In this document: positions 1-8,287 of the stretch, in pieces
Numbering within the stretch: position 1 is the first letter of the stretch
How the letters are laid out: every line of letters starts with the position of its first letter
Assembly: GCF_000720485.1 (NCBI RefSeq)
Contig: NZ_JOAX01000001.1
Coordinates: forward strand, 124,001-188,000
Direction: 5' to 3'
Source: Streptomyces ochraceiscleroticus
GTDB lineage: Bacteria; Actinomycetota; Actinomycetes; Streptomycetales; Streptomycetaceae
Length of the DNA: 64,000 nt
Translations under genes and position numbers: made by a program
Notes under the pieces: generated by a model
Databases searched by the model: none
The model's input: the letters and a program-made list of their open reading frames with translations, nothing else
Told to the model about the DNA's origin: nothing

Positions 1-546
1 TGGGAGTCGGCGGCGTCCAACGCGGACGGCGCGCGGCTGGTGCAGGAGGGCCGGTACGACGCGGCGTTCGCCGGCGAGTTCGCGGCCGCCACGTACGGCC
101 TCGAGCCGCTGGTCACGGACATCCACGACGCGCAGAACGCGGCGACCCGGTTCGTCCTGGTGGGCAAGCCCGCGCGGCCGGCGGCCCGGACGGGCGCCGA
201 CAAGACCTCGGTCGTGCTGTGGCTGCGCGAGAACCACCCCGGTGCGCTGCTGGAGCTGCTGCAGGAGTTCGCCAGCCGCGGGGTCAGCATGATGCGCATC
301 GAGTCCCGGCCGACCGGCGAGGGCATCGGCCAGTACTGCTTCTCCGTGGACTGCGAGGGGCACATCACCGACCGGCGGGTGGGCGAGGTGCTGATGGGGC
401 TGAAGCGGATCTGCCAGGACGTGCGCTTCCTCGGCTCGTACCCGCGTGCGGACGAGGTCACCGCCGAGGTCCGGCCGGAGACCGCCGACGACGCCTTCAT
501 GGAGTCGGCGGACTGGCTGAACCGGTGCCTGGACGGGCGGGCCTGA
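1..546 (+). CDS. pheA: Prephenate dehydratase, C-terminal part (cut by window start)
   Basis: The last 181 codons of prephenate dehydratase, which converts prephenate to phenylpyruvate in phenylalanine synthesis; the N-terminus lies outside the window. Visible are the end of the catalytic domain, with the ATRFVLVG stretch around residue 50 of the fragment that carries the family's conserved Thr-Arg-Phe, and then a regulatory ACT domain (about residues 65-150) with GALLELL and ESRP, where phenylalanine binds in characterised members. The frame is open from base 1 and stops at TGA 544-546. The next gene in the same direction is serS, 687 bp away, so the two are probably not co-transcribed. The identification is firm. 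Confidence 0.95.
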   Translation, partial: WESAASNADGARLVQEGRYDAAFAGEFAAATYGLEPLVTDIHDAQNAATRFVLVGKPARPAARTGADKTSVVLWLRENHPGALLELLQEFASRGVSMMRIESRPTGEGIGQYCFSVDCEGHITDRRVGEVLMGLKRICQDVRFLGSYPRADEVTAEVRPETADDAFMESADWLNRCLDGRA

Positions 547-1233
547 CCCGGCTCGTCCGGCCGGCCGGGCGGGCCTGACCACCGGCCCGCCACCGGCCCG
601 TCGGAGTTGCCCACAGGTTTCCCGCAACCCTGTCCACAGAGTTATCCACAGGCACGGTTCTCGACCTGGGGACAAGTCGATTCCGGGGTGTCGCACAGTC
701 GACAAATCGCCCTACCGACCCCACACCCGTCCACAGGCGCTCACAGCCGCCCACCACGGGGCCCGTCAGCATAATTCCCAGGAACAATCCTTTAGGGCGA
801 GGAAATCCCACACGAAAGAGTACCCGAACGGGGTTTCAGCAAGGATTTCTTCGCCCGGGATTCACGAAACGGACCTGCGCTTTCCGACTTCCACAGAGAC
901 AACGCACAGCCTGTGGATAACTTTTGGAAGCGAGCCGGAGCTGTGGACAAGTAGCTGTGCACAGCCCGCCAACTCCCCGCTCGGGCAGGCCCGGTCGGTA
1001 CTCCGCACCGCCTTCCGGAAGCGTTGCGGACACCCTCGGAACGCCCCGGGAACACCACTGCGCCACTCCCCCGACAACAACGAACGGCACTCACGACCGG
1101 CACTCAGCGGGAATTCTTTCCCGCAATTCCCCGCCTTCCCAGAACACCACATAAACAACTCTAAACCGGACAAATTGCCCCGCAGCGGAATATCGCGTCG
1201 AGCGCCCCGGTCCGGCCCCGGTAGCCTGGTGGG
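547..1233. other. pheA-serS intergenic region with a DnaA-box-like cluster
   Basis: A 687-bp region without a convincing gene. It holds several 9-mers matching or closely matching the DnaA box (TTATCCACA / TTGTCCACA): 607-615 TTGCCCACA, 630-638 CTGTCCACA, 642-650 TTATCCACA, 727-735 CCGTCCACA, and in reverse orientation 912-920 (TGTGGATAA) and 942-950 (TGTGGACAA, the reverse of TTGTCCACA). Weaker variants lie at 667-675 and 954-962. The distal end carries the serS promoter: a -10-like TAGCCT at 1222-1227 sits 6 nt from the GTG start, which suggests a leaderless transcript. DnaA-titrating box clusters outside oriC are known in Streptomyces; whether this is one is inference. Confidence 0.7.
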
Positions 1234-2511
1234 GTGATTGACCTTCGCCTGCTCCGTGAGGACCCCGACCGTGTGCGCGCGTCCCAGCGCGCCCGTGGAG
1301 AGGACGTCGCGCTCGTCGACGCGCTCCTCTCCGCCGACGAGCGGCGCAGGACCTCCAGCGTCCGCTTCGACGAGCTGCGTGCCGAGCAGAAGTCGCTCGG
1401 CAAGCTCATCCCCAAGGCCACCGGCGACGAGAAGGCCGAGCTGCTGAAGAAGGCCGGCGAGCTCTCCGCCGCCGTCAAGGCCGCCGACGCCGCCCAGGAC
1501 GAGGCCAAGGAAGAGACCCAGGCGCTGCTCCTGAAGCTGGGCAATCTCGTCCACCCCGACGTCCCCGTCGGCGGCGAGGAGGACTTCACGGTCCTGGAGA
1601 CGCACGGCACGATCCGCGACTTCGGCGCCGAGGGCTTCGAGCCCAAGGACCACCTGGAGATCGGCGAACTGCTCGGCGCGATCGACGTCGAGCGCGGCGC
1701 CAAGGTGTCCGGCTCGCGCTTCTACTACCTGACGGGCATCGGCGCGCTCCTGGAGCTCGCGCTGGTCAACGCCGCGATCGCGCAGGCCACCGAGGCCGGC
1801 TTCACGCCGATGCTGACCCCCGCGCTGGTCCGCCCGCGCGCCATGGAGGGAACCGGCTTCCTCGGTCAGGCCGCGGAGAACGTCTACCACCTGGAGAAGG
1901 ACGACTACTACCTGGTCGGCACCTCCGAGGTCCCGCTCGCCGCGTACCACATGGACGAGATCGTCGACGCGGCCAAGCTGCCGCTGCGGTACGCCGGCTT
2001 CTCGCCGTGCTTCCGCCGCGAGGCCGGTACGTACGGCAAGGACACCCGCGGCATCTTCCGCGTGCACCAGTTCGACAAGGTCGAGATGTTCTCGTACGTC
2101 GCGCCCGACGACGCAGAGAACGAGCACAAGCGCCTCCTGGACTGGGAGAAGCAGTGGCTGACCGGCCTGGAGCTGCCGTTCCAGGTGATCGACGTCGCCA
2201 CGGGTGACCTGGGCTCCTCCGCCTCCCGCAAGTTCGACTGCGAGGCGTGGATCCCGACCCAGGGCAAGTACCGCGAGCTGACCTCCGCCTCGAACTGCGA
2301 CGAGTTCCAGGCCCGCCGCCTGTCCGTCCGGATGCGCGACGGCAAGAAGGTGCAGCCGCTGGCCACGCTGAACGGCACGCTCTGCGCCGTACCGCGCACG
2401 ATCGTGGCGATCTTCGAGAACCACCAGCTCGCGGACGGCTCGGTGCGCGTCCCCGAGATGCTGCGCCCGTACCTGGGCGGCCGCGAGGTTCTGGAGCCCG
2501 TCTCCAAGTGA
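1234..2511 (+). CDS. serS: Seryl-tRNA synthetase
   Basis: A 425-residue class II aminoacyl-tRNA synthetase that charges tRNA-Ser in the cytoplasm. The N-terminal ~110 residues form the charged helical arm that contacts the long variable arm of tRNA-Ser. The catalytic core shows TSEVPL near residue 230, motif 2 ([15 protein letters not shown], about 259-273) and motif 3 ([18 protein letters not shown], about 380-397). The length is normal. The GTG at 1234 is chosen because the protein begins [10 protein letters not shown] as in the family, and because a -10-like TAGCCT just upstream fits a leaderless start. I saw no T-box leader. The downstream HAD gene overlaps its stop by 4 bp (GTGA), implying translational coupling. 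Confidence 0.97.
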   Translation: MIDLRLLREDPDRVRASQRARGEDVALVDALLSADERRRTSSVRFDELRAEQKSLGKLIPKATGDEKAELLKKAGELSAAVKAADAAQDEAKEETQALLLKLGNLVHPDVPVGGEEDFTVLETHGTIRDFGAEGFEPKDHLEIGELLGAIDVERGAKVSGSRFYYLTGIGALLELALVNAAIAQATEAGFTPMLTPALVRPRAMEGTGFLGQAAENVYHLEKDDYYLVGTSEVPLAAYHMDEIVDAAKLPLRYAGFSPCFRREAGTYGKDTRGIFRVHQFDKVEMFSYVAPDDAENEHKRLLDWEKQWLTGLELPFQVIDVATGDLGSSASRKFDCEAWIPTQGKYRELTSASNCDEFQARRLSVRMRDGKKVQPLATLNGTLCAVPRTIVAIFENHQLADGSVRVPEMLRPYLGGREVLEPVSK

Positions 2512-3335
2512 CCCTCTCCCCCGCCCCGGCCTCCTCCTTCCCGTACAAGCTCGTCGCGACGGACCTCGACGGCACGCTGCTGCGTCCCGACGACACCGTC
2601 TCGGCGCGCACCCGTGAGGCGCTCGCCGCGGTCACCGCGGCGGGCGCGGCGCACATCGTCGTCACCGGCCGTGCGGTGCCCTGGACCCGGCACATCCTGG
2701 CCGACCTGGACTACCAGGGCCTCGCGGTGTGCGGGCAGGGGTCGCAGGTCTACCACGCGGGCGAGAACCGGCTGCTGACCTCCGTGACGCTGGACCGCCA
2801 ACTGGCCGGGCTGGCGATCGCCAAGATCGAGGCGGAGGTCGGCCCGCTGTACCTGGCGGCGAGCCGGGACGGTCTGAATGGCTCCGTCGTGGTCGCGCCC
2901 GGCTACCGGGTCCACGAGGGCCCGCTGCCGAACGTCATGGTCGACAACCCGGCCGACCTGTGGGCGGACCCGATCAACAAGGTCTACATCCAGCACCGCG
3001 AGCTCTCGGACGACGCACTCGCCGCGGCCGCCCGCGAGGTGGCCGGCGACCTGGTCGGCGTGACCATGGCAGGCCCCGGGATTGTCGAGCTGCTCCCGCT
3101 CGGCCTGAGCAAGGCCACCGGCCTCTCCCTCGCGGCCCGCAGGCTGGGCGCCAAGGCCGCCGACACCATCGCCTTCGGCGACATGCCGAACGACATCCCG
3201 ATGTTCGCCTGGGCCGCCCACGGCGTAGCCATGGCCAACGCGCACGACGAGCTGAAGGCCGTCGCCGATGAGATCACCACGTCCAACGAGGACGATGGGA
3301 TCGCGGCGGTACTGGAGCGTTTTCTGGCGGCGTGA
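2508..3335 (+). CDS. Cof-type HAD-IIB family phosphatase
   Basis: A 275-residue haloacid-dehalogenase-superfamily hydrolase. Motif I DLDGT lies near residue 19, with a VVTGR threonine motif further in. A C2-type cap follows, and motif IV GDMPND lies near residue 224. These are the features of the Cof/YbiV group that dephosphorylates sugar phosphates and other small phosphoesters; the substrate cannot be read from sequence. The GTG at 2508 shares four bases with the serS stop codon, so translation is probably coupled to serS. A second, related Cof-type phosphatase lies at 19422-20330. Confidence 0.9.
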   Translation: MTLSPAPASSFPYKLVATDLDGTLLRPDDTVSARTREALAAVTAAGAAHIVVTGRAVPWTRHILADLDYQGLAVCGQGSQVYHAGENRLLTSVTLDRQLAGLAIAKIEAEVGPLYLAASRDGLNGSVVVAPGYRVHEGPLPNVMVDNPADLWADPINKVYIQHRELSDDALAAAAREVAGDLVGVTMAGPGIVELLPLGLSKATGLSLAARRLGAKAADTIAFGDMPNDIPMFAWAAHGVAMANAHDELKAVADEITTSNEDDGIAAVLERFLAA

Positions 3336-3575
3336 GCGTGGCAGCCGCGATAACGCAGCGGCTACCTGTGATTACGTGGCGTTACCGTACGCTTGTCCGG
3401 TCGTTGTACACATTGCGCGAAGGCACAGTGAGTACGCGGCGACGAGAGTGCGTGAAATTGAGGCCGGCCGGTCGAGAACCGGCTGATGAGTACGTGGCAT
3501 CCATGAGCAGCCTTCGCTCCTGAGCCCTGGACACGGGCACACCCCAACCGTTCCGGTTCGAGAGAAGGCATTGTC

Positions 3576-4256
3576 ATGCCGTCGGAAACAGTCCTGCTGG
3601 AGTCGCGCACGATGCGCGACAGCGTCGTCGGACGAATAGAAGTCCTGGACAAGGTCAAGGCGTTGGTGATGCTGCCCGATGGGCTGCATGTCACTACGCG
3701 GATGGTGGCGGAGTACTTCGAGGTGGGGGAGCGCGTCATCAACCGCCTCGCGCAGCGCCATCGTGAGGAGCTGGTGGAGAGCGGGCTGCGCGTGCTGCAC
3801 GGCTCTGACCTGCAAGTCTTTGAAAGAGACAGCTTGTCTCTTTCAAAGAAGAGTTATCCACAGGGCCGTGCACACCTCACCGTCTACGGCCGCCGCACGG
3901 TCCTGAACATCGCGATGCTGCTGCGGGACAGCGACGTCGCGCGCAGGGTCCGTACGTACCTGCTGGACATCGAGGCGGCATCCCGAGCGCCCCGGCCGGT
4001 GGCAGCCACCACCGGCTCGCCCGGCCTCGTCGATCTCGGGCGGGCGCTGCAGGAACTCGGTCCCGTGATCGGCAGGATCTCGACCCGGCTGGACCGCGTT
4101 GATCATCGCCTGGATCACATGGACCGGCGTCTCGACGCGACGAACCACATCGTCGCGGCACTCAGCGTGCGTGTGCACAACCTCGGCGAAGAGGTGCACG
4201 ATCTGCGCGACGACATGCGGGACGTGAAGTCGGAGCTGCGGCGGCGACGCCGCTGA
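3576..4256 (+). CDS. Phage-regulator-like HTH/coiled-coil protein carrying a palindromic insertion
   Basis: A 226-residue protein of a multi-copy Streptomyces family that I recognise from the MPSETVLLESRTMRDSVVGR start and the VLNIAMLLRDSDVARRVRTYLLD segment, which resembles KilA/Rha-type phage regulatory proteins. No activity is established to my knowledge. Residues ~15-70 look like a winged HTH. Residues ~75-96 are encoded by a 67-bp palindromic element that also occurs, inverted, at 5157-5223. The C-terminal ~60 residues (repeated RLD/HRLDHMDRRLD heptads) should form a coiled coil, suggesting oligomerisation. The ATG at 3576 follows GAGAGAAGG. The gene stands alone, followed by a regulator and an exporter. 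A DNA-binding role is inference. Confidence 0.6.
   Translation: MPSETVLLESRTMRDSVVGRIEVLDKVKALVMLPDGLHVTTRMVAEYFEVGERVINRLAQRHREELVESGLRVLHGSDLQVFERDSLSLSKKSYPQGRAHLTVYGRRTVLNIAMLLRDSDVARRVRTYLLDIEAASRAPRPVAATTGSPGLVDLGRALQELGPVIGRISTRLDRVDHRLDHMDRRLDATNHIVAALSVRVHNLGEEVHDLRDDMRDVKSELRRRRR
3797..3863 (+). repeat. 67-bp palindromic element, copy A (inside a coding sequence)
   Basis: The core is an almost perfect palindrome, 14-bp arms CTTTGAAAGAGACA / TGTCTCTTTCAAAG separated by 3 bp (3818-3848). It is flanked on the left by GCACGGCTCTGACCTGC and on the right by a segment ending GTTATCCACAG, a DnaA-box-like 9-mer. It is read in frame within the host gene and encodes roughly HGSDLQVFERDSLSL followed by SKKSYPQ. 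It matches the reverse complement of copy B at 61 of 67 positions with no gaps. Confidence 0.85.
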
Positions 4257-4313
4257 CCTGGGAAGTTCTGAAAGCTTCAAGTTGAAGCTTACAGACGGAG
4301 CAGTTATCCACAG
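4255..4313 (+). repeat. Diverged third copy (C) of the palindromic element
   Basis: It begins GACCTG at the stop codon of the preceding gene and ends GTTATCCACAG, the same outer boundaries as copies A and B. It has nearly the same length (59 against 57 bp over that stretch) and shares CTGAAAG. Its palindrome is different: AAGCTTCAA / TTGAAGCTT arms around a single G (4272-4290). It could be a diverged relative of copies A and B, or simply a weak terminator hairpin after the stop codon. Confidence 0.5.
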
Positions 4314-4429
4314 GGTAGCTGCGCCGGTGCACGGGGTGTCCCCGGACATCTCGTGCACCGTTCGCGGTGGCCATTTGTAGGATGACCGGGCAAGCGTCCC
4401 TAGAGGTGCCAGGACACGAGAGGCAAGCC

Positions 4430-5140
4430 ATGACCCTGCAGGCCGCCGGGCGGCAGTCGCTCGTGGATACCGTCGTCGATGCGCTCCGGGCGCAGCTCAG
4501 CGCCGGGGAGTGGAAGGTCGGTGACCGGATTCCCACGGAGCATGCGCTCGCCGAGCAGTTGCAGGTGGGGCGGAACACCGTGCGGGAGGCCGTGCGCGTG
4601 CTCGTGCACGCCGGAATGCTGCGGTCGCGGCAGGGCGAGGGCACCTTCGTCGTCTCGGCCGCCGACCCGGCCGCCGTCATGCGTGGGGTGCGGCGCTCGG
4701 GCGTACGGGACGTCCTCGAAGTACGTATCGCGCTGGAGGCCGAGGCCGCCCGTCTCGCGGCCCTGCGGCACGAGCCGGCGGACCTGGACCGGATGCGGGC
4801 CGCGCTGGACGCACAGCGCGCGCTGGAGGACGCCGAGGGCCGGCCCCTGGCCGACAGCCTGGAGCGGTACGCCGACCACGACGTCGCCTTCCACCGGGCC
4901 GTCGTCACCGCCGCGCACAACGCCGCGCTGAGCGCCACGTACGAATGGTTCAGCAGTTCCGTGCGCGAGGCGCTCGTATCGGGGCTCGGCGACCGGGACA
5001 TGCCGCAGATCCTGCACGGCGATCACCGCGCCGTCCTGGAGGCGATCGCCTCGGGCGACCCGGACGCCGCGGAGGCGGCCGCCCGCACGCTGCTGGACCG
5101 GCCGAAACGTGCGGTGGAGGCTCTGCTCGCCGACGGCTGA
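4430..5140 (+). CDS. FadR-subfamily GntR transcriptional regulator (FCD domain)
   Basis: A 236-residue dimeric repressor-type protein. The N-terminal winged HTH (about residues 10-78) contains PTEHALAEQLQVGRNTVREA and the wing RQGEGTFV. The C-terminal FCD ligand domain carries the metal-binding pattern in DHDVAFHRAVV and in HGDHRAVLEAI. The ATG at 4430 is preferred over an upstream ATG at 4367 because GAGAGG lies about 7 nt before it. The exporter gene follows in the same direction after 138 bp, so it is the likely target. The palindromic element copy B sits between the two, where an operator would be expected. The effector is unknown. Confidence 0.88.
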   Translation: MTLQAAGRQSLVDTVVDALRAQLSAGEWKVGDRIPTEHALAEQLQVGRNTVREAVRVLVHAGMLRSRQGEGTFVVSAADPAAVMRGVRRSGVRDVLEVRIALEAEAARLAALRHEPADLDRMRAALDAQRALEDAEGRPLADSLERYADHDVAFHRAVVTAAHNAALSATYEWFSSSVREALVSGLGDRDMPQILHGDHRAVLEAIASGDPDAAEAAARTLLDRPKRAVEALLADG

Positions 5141-5156
5141 GGACAGTGCGCGGGGG

Positions 5157-5223
5157 CTGTGGATAACTCACTTTTGAAAGAGACACGTTGTCTCTTTCAA
5201 AGCCTCGCAGGTCAGAGCCGTGC
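5157..5223 (-). repeat. 67-bp palindromic element, copy B (intergenic, inverted)
   Basis: The reverse complement of this stretch matches copy A at 61 of 67 bases without gaps. Most of the differences lie outside the palindrome arms (CTTTGAAAGAGACA is intact). The reading frame of copy A remains open here (HGSDLRGFERDNVSL then SKVSYPQ), but similarity to the host protein ends abruptly at both borders. That argues for a discrete mobile or regulatory element rather than the remains of a second gene. It lies in the leader region of the downstream exporter. Confidence 0.82.
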
Positions 5224-5278
5224 GACAGCCCCGGGCCGCCAACCTCCCCCACCCCACCGACAGGAGACCTCCCGCCCC

Positions 5279-6571
5279 ATGCCCGACTCCAGACCCGAAG
5301 CCCCGTCGATCACCATCGATCCGCTGAGCGACGCCGAAGAGGACCTCGCCCCCGCGCCCCCGCTCGCCGCCGCCCGCCGTCGGCTGCGTACGCATCCCGC
5401 GCTGCTCCTCCTCGGCATCGTCCTCGCGTCCCTCAACATGCGGGCCGCGCTCGCGGGCGTCTCGCCGCTGCTCGGCGAGATCGGCGAGCACTTCGGGCTG
5501 AACCCGACCGCCGGCAGCCTGGTGACCGTGATCCCGCTGGTCTTTATGGGACTCGGCTCCTACGTGGCGCCGAAGCTGGCCGGGCGCTGGGGTACCGAGA
5601 CCGTCCTGTTCAGCGCGCTGGTACTGCTCTGTGCCGGCATCGTCGTACGCGTCGCGCCGCCCCTCGTGGCGCTGTTCGCGGGCTGTGCGCTGGTCGGTGG
5701 GTCCATAGCCCTGCTCAACGTGCTGATGCCCGGCCTGATCAAGCGGGACTTCCCCGATCGGGCCGCGCCCATGACCGCGTTGTACTCGACGGCGATGATC
5801 CTCGGCGCAACCGTTTCGGCGGCCACCTCCGTGCCCCTGGAGAACGCGCTCGGGAGCTGGCAGGGTTCGCTGCTCTCCTGGGGGCTGCTCGCCGCGGTGG
5901 CCGCGCTCGTGTGGATTCCGCAGGTGGTCCTCGCGCGGCGCGGCGCGCGGCACGGGCAGGCCGCCGCGGCCCCGAAGCACAGCGTCGAGACCGGCCCGAA
6001 GCTCGGCCGCTCGCCGCTGGCCTGGCAGGTCACTCTCTTCATGGGCTCGCAGTCGCTGATCGCGTACGTGGCCATCGCCTGGCTGCCCACGGTCTTCACC
6101 GACCACGGGATGGACAAGGCGCAGGCCGGACTGGTCTTCGCGTTCAGCACGCTGGTGCAGATGGCCGGTTCGTTCGTGGTGCCGGTACTGGCCGGGCGGA
6201 TGCGGCGGCAGCGGCTGCTGGCGGCGTGCGTGGCGCTGCTGATGGCGCTCGCCTGCACGGGCCTGCTCATCGCCCCGGTGGCCGGGGCCTGGGTGTGGGC
6301 CGCGCTGCTCGGCGTCGGGCAGGGCGGGGCGCTGGGACTGGCGCTGACGATGATGGTGCTGCGGGCCGGTGATCCGCAGACCGCCGCACGGCTGTCCGGC
6401 ATGGCACAGACGTGGGGCTATCTGCTCGCCGCCGTCGGCCCGTTGGCGCTGGGCGCGGTGCACCAGGCGACGGGCGGCTGGACGCTGCCGATCGCACTGC
6501 TGCTCGTGGTCTGCGCGGCGCTGGTACTGCTGGGGCTGGGTGCCGGGCGGGACCGCCGCATCGGCGCCTGA
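5279..6571 (+). CDS. MFS transporter, CynX/NimT type
   Basis: A 430-residue major-facilitator protein with about 12 hydrophobic helices after a ~40-residue charged and proline-rich N-terminal tail. The sequence LLLGIVLASLNMRAALAGVSPLL is typical of the CynX/NimT branch (cyanate transporter, 2-nitroimidazole exporter); the actual substrate is unknown. The ATG at 5279 has AGGAG about 12 nt upstream. It sits behind a GntR/FCD regulator, suggesting inducible expression. Its last 154 bp are overlapped by the convergent cbiZ-like frame. Confidence 0.88.
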   Translation: MPDSRPEAPSITIDPLSDAEEDLAPAPPLAAARRRLRTHPALLLLGIVLASLNMRAALAGVSPLLGEIGEHFGLNPTAGSLVTVIPLVFMGLGSYVAPKLAGRWGTETVLFSALVLLCAGIVVRVAPPLVALFAGCALVGGSIALLNVLMPGLIKRDFPDRAAPMTALYSTAMILGATVSAATSVPLENALGSWQGSLLSWGLLAAVAALVWIPQVVLARRGARHGQAAAAPKHSVETGPKLGRSPLAWQVTLFMGSQSLIAYVAIAWLPTVFTDHGMDKAQAGLVFAFSTLVQMAGSFVVPVLAGRMRRQRLLAACVALLMALACTGLLIAPVAGAWVWAALLGVGQGGALGLALTMMVLRAGDPQTAARLSGMAQTWGYLLAAVGPLALGAVHQATGGWTLPIALLLVVCAALVLLGLGAGRDRRIGA

Positions 6572-7305
6572 ACCCCGCTACGTCCCTCCTGGCGCGCGCT
6601 CCCGCCTTCTCGTTGCACGGCGCGCAGCGTCGCCCCGTACACCGCGCGCGCCAGCCGGGCGCCCCAGAGGGAGCGCGGTCCCGCGAAGTCCTCGGCGAGC
6701 TCCCCCGGTTGCGGTAGGCGCGCGGCGACGCACACCGCGTCCGTAGGGGTGCCCGACGCGTCCAGGCCGTGGTCGAGGAGGGCCTGGACCTTCGCCTCGG
6801 TCGCGGTCATCACGGAGTTGACCAACGCGGCGTCGGAGAGCGCCACAGGCAGCGTGACGAGGACGTTGATCGTGCCGGGGCGGTAGGCGCTTTGCGCTGC
6901 ACCCGGTACCGCGTCCGCTGCGCCCGATGACACGTCCGCGGCCCAGCCGTGCACGCCTGTTCCCGCCGTGACGAGCGCCTGTGCGCCCTCGTCGTAGGCC
7001 GACGAGCGGGTGCGCAGGATGTCCGCTGCCGTCATCATGCCGACGCCCGGCCCCGTCGCCCCGGCAGCGGCGGCGATCTCCGCGAGGTGTGCCTGCGGGT
7101 CGCGGCGCGTATAGCCGTGCGTGACCTGGGCGTTGAGCACCCAGGAGCGGGTGCCGATGCCGCCGCCGAGCACCGCGCTGGAGATCATCCGGTGGCCCGG
7201 GCCCGGTCGCCACAAGAAGGCGGGGAGGCTCTGGCCGTCCGTGGTGTCGCGGTGCCGCACGGTGCGCACCGGAAGCGGCGGGATGAGCGTGGTCACCCCA
7301 CGCAC
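6418..7305 (-). CDS. cbiZ: Adenosylcobinamide amidohydrolase (CbiZ family)
   Basis: CbiZ enzymes cleave the aminopropanol side chain of adenosylcobinamide to adenosylcobyric acid, allowing salvage of imported cobinamides. The diagnostic stretch FLWRPGPGHRMISSAVLGGG, followed by LNAQV and VGMMTAAD, lies in the first ~115 residues. Later sequence matches the family up to about residue 245. The final ~55 residues are low-complexity, read opposite the exporter gene, and are probably not a functional domain; the true end may be earlier if a sequencing error or recent stop loss is involved. It starts with GTG at 7305 (a GTG at 7296 is also possible), only 26 bp from the divergent gene. Confidence 0.8.
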   Translation of the reverse strand: MRGVTTLIPPLPVRTVRHRDTTDGQSLPAFLWRPGPGHRMISSAVLGGGIGTRSWVLNAQVTHGYTRRDPQAHLAEIAAAAGATGPGVGMMTAADILRTRSSAYDEGAQALVTAGTGVHGWAADVSSGAADAVPGAAQSAYRPGTINVLVTLPVALSDAALVNSVMTATEAKVQALLDHGLDASGTPTDAVCVAARLPQPGELAEDFAGPRSLWGARLARAVYGATLRAVQREGGSARQEGRSGVQAPMRRSRPAPSPSSTSAAQTTSSSAIGSVQPPVAWCTAPSANGPTAASR

Positions 7306-7331
7306 CCTACGGTCTGGCCTACCGTGCCCTC

Positions 7332-8198
7332 ATGAGCGATGTGCACGATACGCAGCTCTCCGGTGGCCGGCGCCGCGCACGCCTCACTCGGAGGGCGCGG
7401 CTTCTCCTGACAGGCGGCGCCGTCCTCGTCGTCGGCCTCGTCCTCCTCCTGGTGCTCCTCCCCGGGGACGAGCGGCCGGCGCGGGCCGAGAAGCTCACCC
7501 TCCCGGAGGGCCGGCGGGCATCCCAGGCGTACGCGGCCGTCGACAAGGCGCTCGACGTCGCCGCCGGGACCACCAAGAAGGCCGCCAGGAAGGCCGCCAC
7601 GGCCCGGAACCCGGCGAAGCGGCTGCGCCTGCCGGCGGAGGCGAAGGGCAACCCCGAGGGGTATCTCTACCCGGCGACGTATCCGGTCGACGAGGACACC
7701 ACTCCGGCGGGCCTGCTGTCCTTCATGGTGAACACCGCGCGCCAGAGGTACGCGGCGGACGGCCTGCCGCCGTCGGCACGCCCCGGGGCCCTGAGCGCGT
7801 ACGAGACGGTCGTGGTGGCCTCCGTCGTACAGGCCGAGGCGGACACCCCGCAGGACATGGGCAAGGTCGCCCGGGTCATCCGCAACCGGCTCGCCAAGGG
7901 AATGCCGCTCCAGATGGACTCGACCCTCAACTACGGGCTGGGCCGGTCCACTCTGCGCACCAGCCATGCGGACACCCGTACGGAGAGCCCGTACAACACC
8001 TACCGGCACAAGGGGCTGCCGCCGACGCCGATCGGCAATCCGGGCCAGGACGCGACGCGGGCCGCCGTCTCGCCCCCGAAGGGTGACTGGCTGTACTTCG
8101 TCACGGTCCGGCCCGGCGACACCCGCTTCACCGCCGACTACGAGGAACACCGCAGGAACGTCCGGGAGTTCAACAAGCGCCAGGAGGAGAGCGGTTAG
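7332..8198 (+). CDS. MltG/YceG-like endolytic transglycosylase
   Basis: A 288-residue membrane-anchored protein: a basic N-terminus, one transmembrane helix at about residues 24-43, then an extracytoplasmic YceG-like domain. Family landmarks are EGYLYPATYPV, the VVVASVVQAEA segment with the likely catalytic glutamate near residue 169, PTPIGNPGQDA, and LYFVT...TRFTADYEEH at the end. MltG cuts nascent glycan strands and ends peptidoglycan polymerisation. This copy lacks the long N-terminal extension of the main Streptomyces MltG, so it may be a paralogue. The start ATG is 26 bp from the divergent cbiZ start. Confidence 0.82.
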   Translation: MSDVHDTQLSGGRRRARLTRRARLLLTGGAVLVVGLVLLLVLLPGDERPARAEKLTLPEGRRASQAYAAVDKALDVAAGTTKKAARKAATARNPAKRLRLPAEAKGNPEGYLYPATYPVDEDTTPAGLLSFMVNTARQRYAADGLPPSARPGALSAYETVVVASVVQAEADTPQDMGKVARVIRNRLAKGMPLQMDSTLNYGLGRSTLRTSHADTRTESPYNTYRHKGLPPTPIGNPGQDATRAAVSPPKGDWLYFVTVRPGDTRFTADYEEHRRNVREFNKRQEESG

Positions 8199-8241
8199 CC
8201 GGTACCTACGGGCGCGCACTCCGCCGCTCCTGCTGGTGCCC

Positions 8242-8286
8242 GCTCCGCTGGCCCTACTGGTGGCTGCTCCGCTGGCCCTACTGGTG
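8242..8286. repeat. Two-copy 24-bp-period tandem repeat
   Basis: A 21-bp unit beginning GCTCCGCTGGCCCTACTGG occurs at 8242-8262 and 8266-8286 in the spacer between the convergent MltG-like gene and the ABC permease gene. No hairpin function is evident. Confidence 0.6.
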
Positions 8287-8287
8287 C

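Noticed and set aside
1201-1233. T-box or other leader riboswitch before serS
   Set aside because: No T-box consensus is visible and the -10-like element lies only 6 nt from the start codon.
862-2424. A 520-codon minus-strand frame across serS
   Set aside because: Antisense shadow of a universally conserved gene, with no motif of its own.
4950-5252. A minus-strand mini-gene containing palindromic element copy B
   Set aside because: Similarity to the phage-regulator-like protein is confined to the 67-bp element and ends abruptly on both sides, so it is not a gene fragment.
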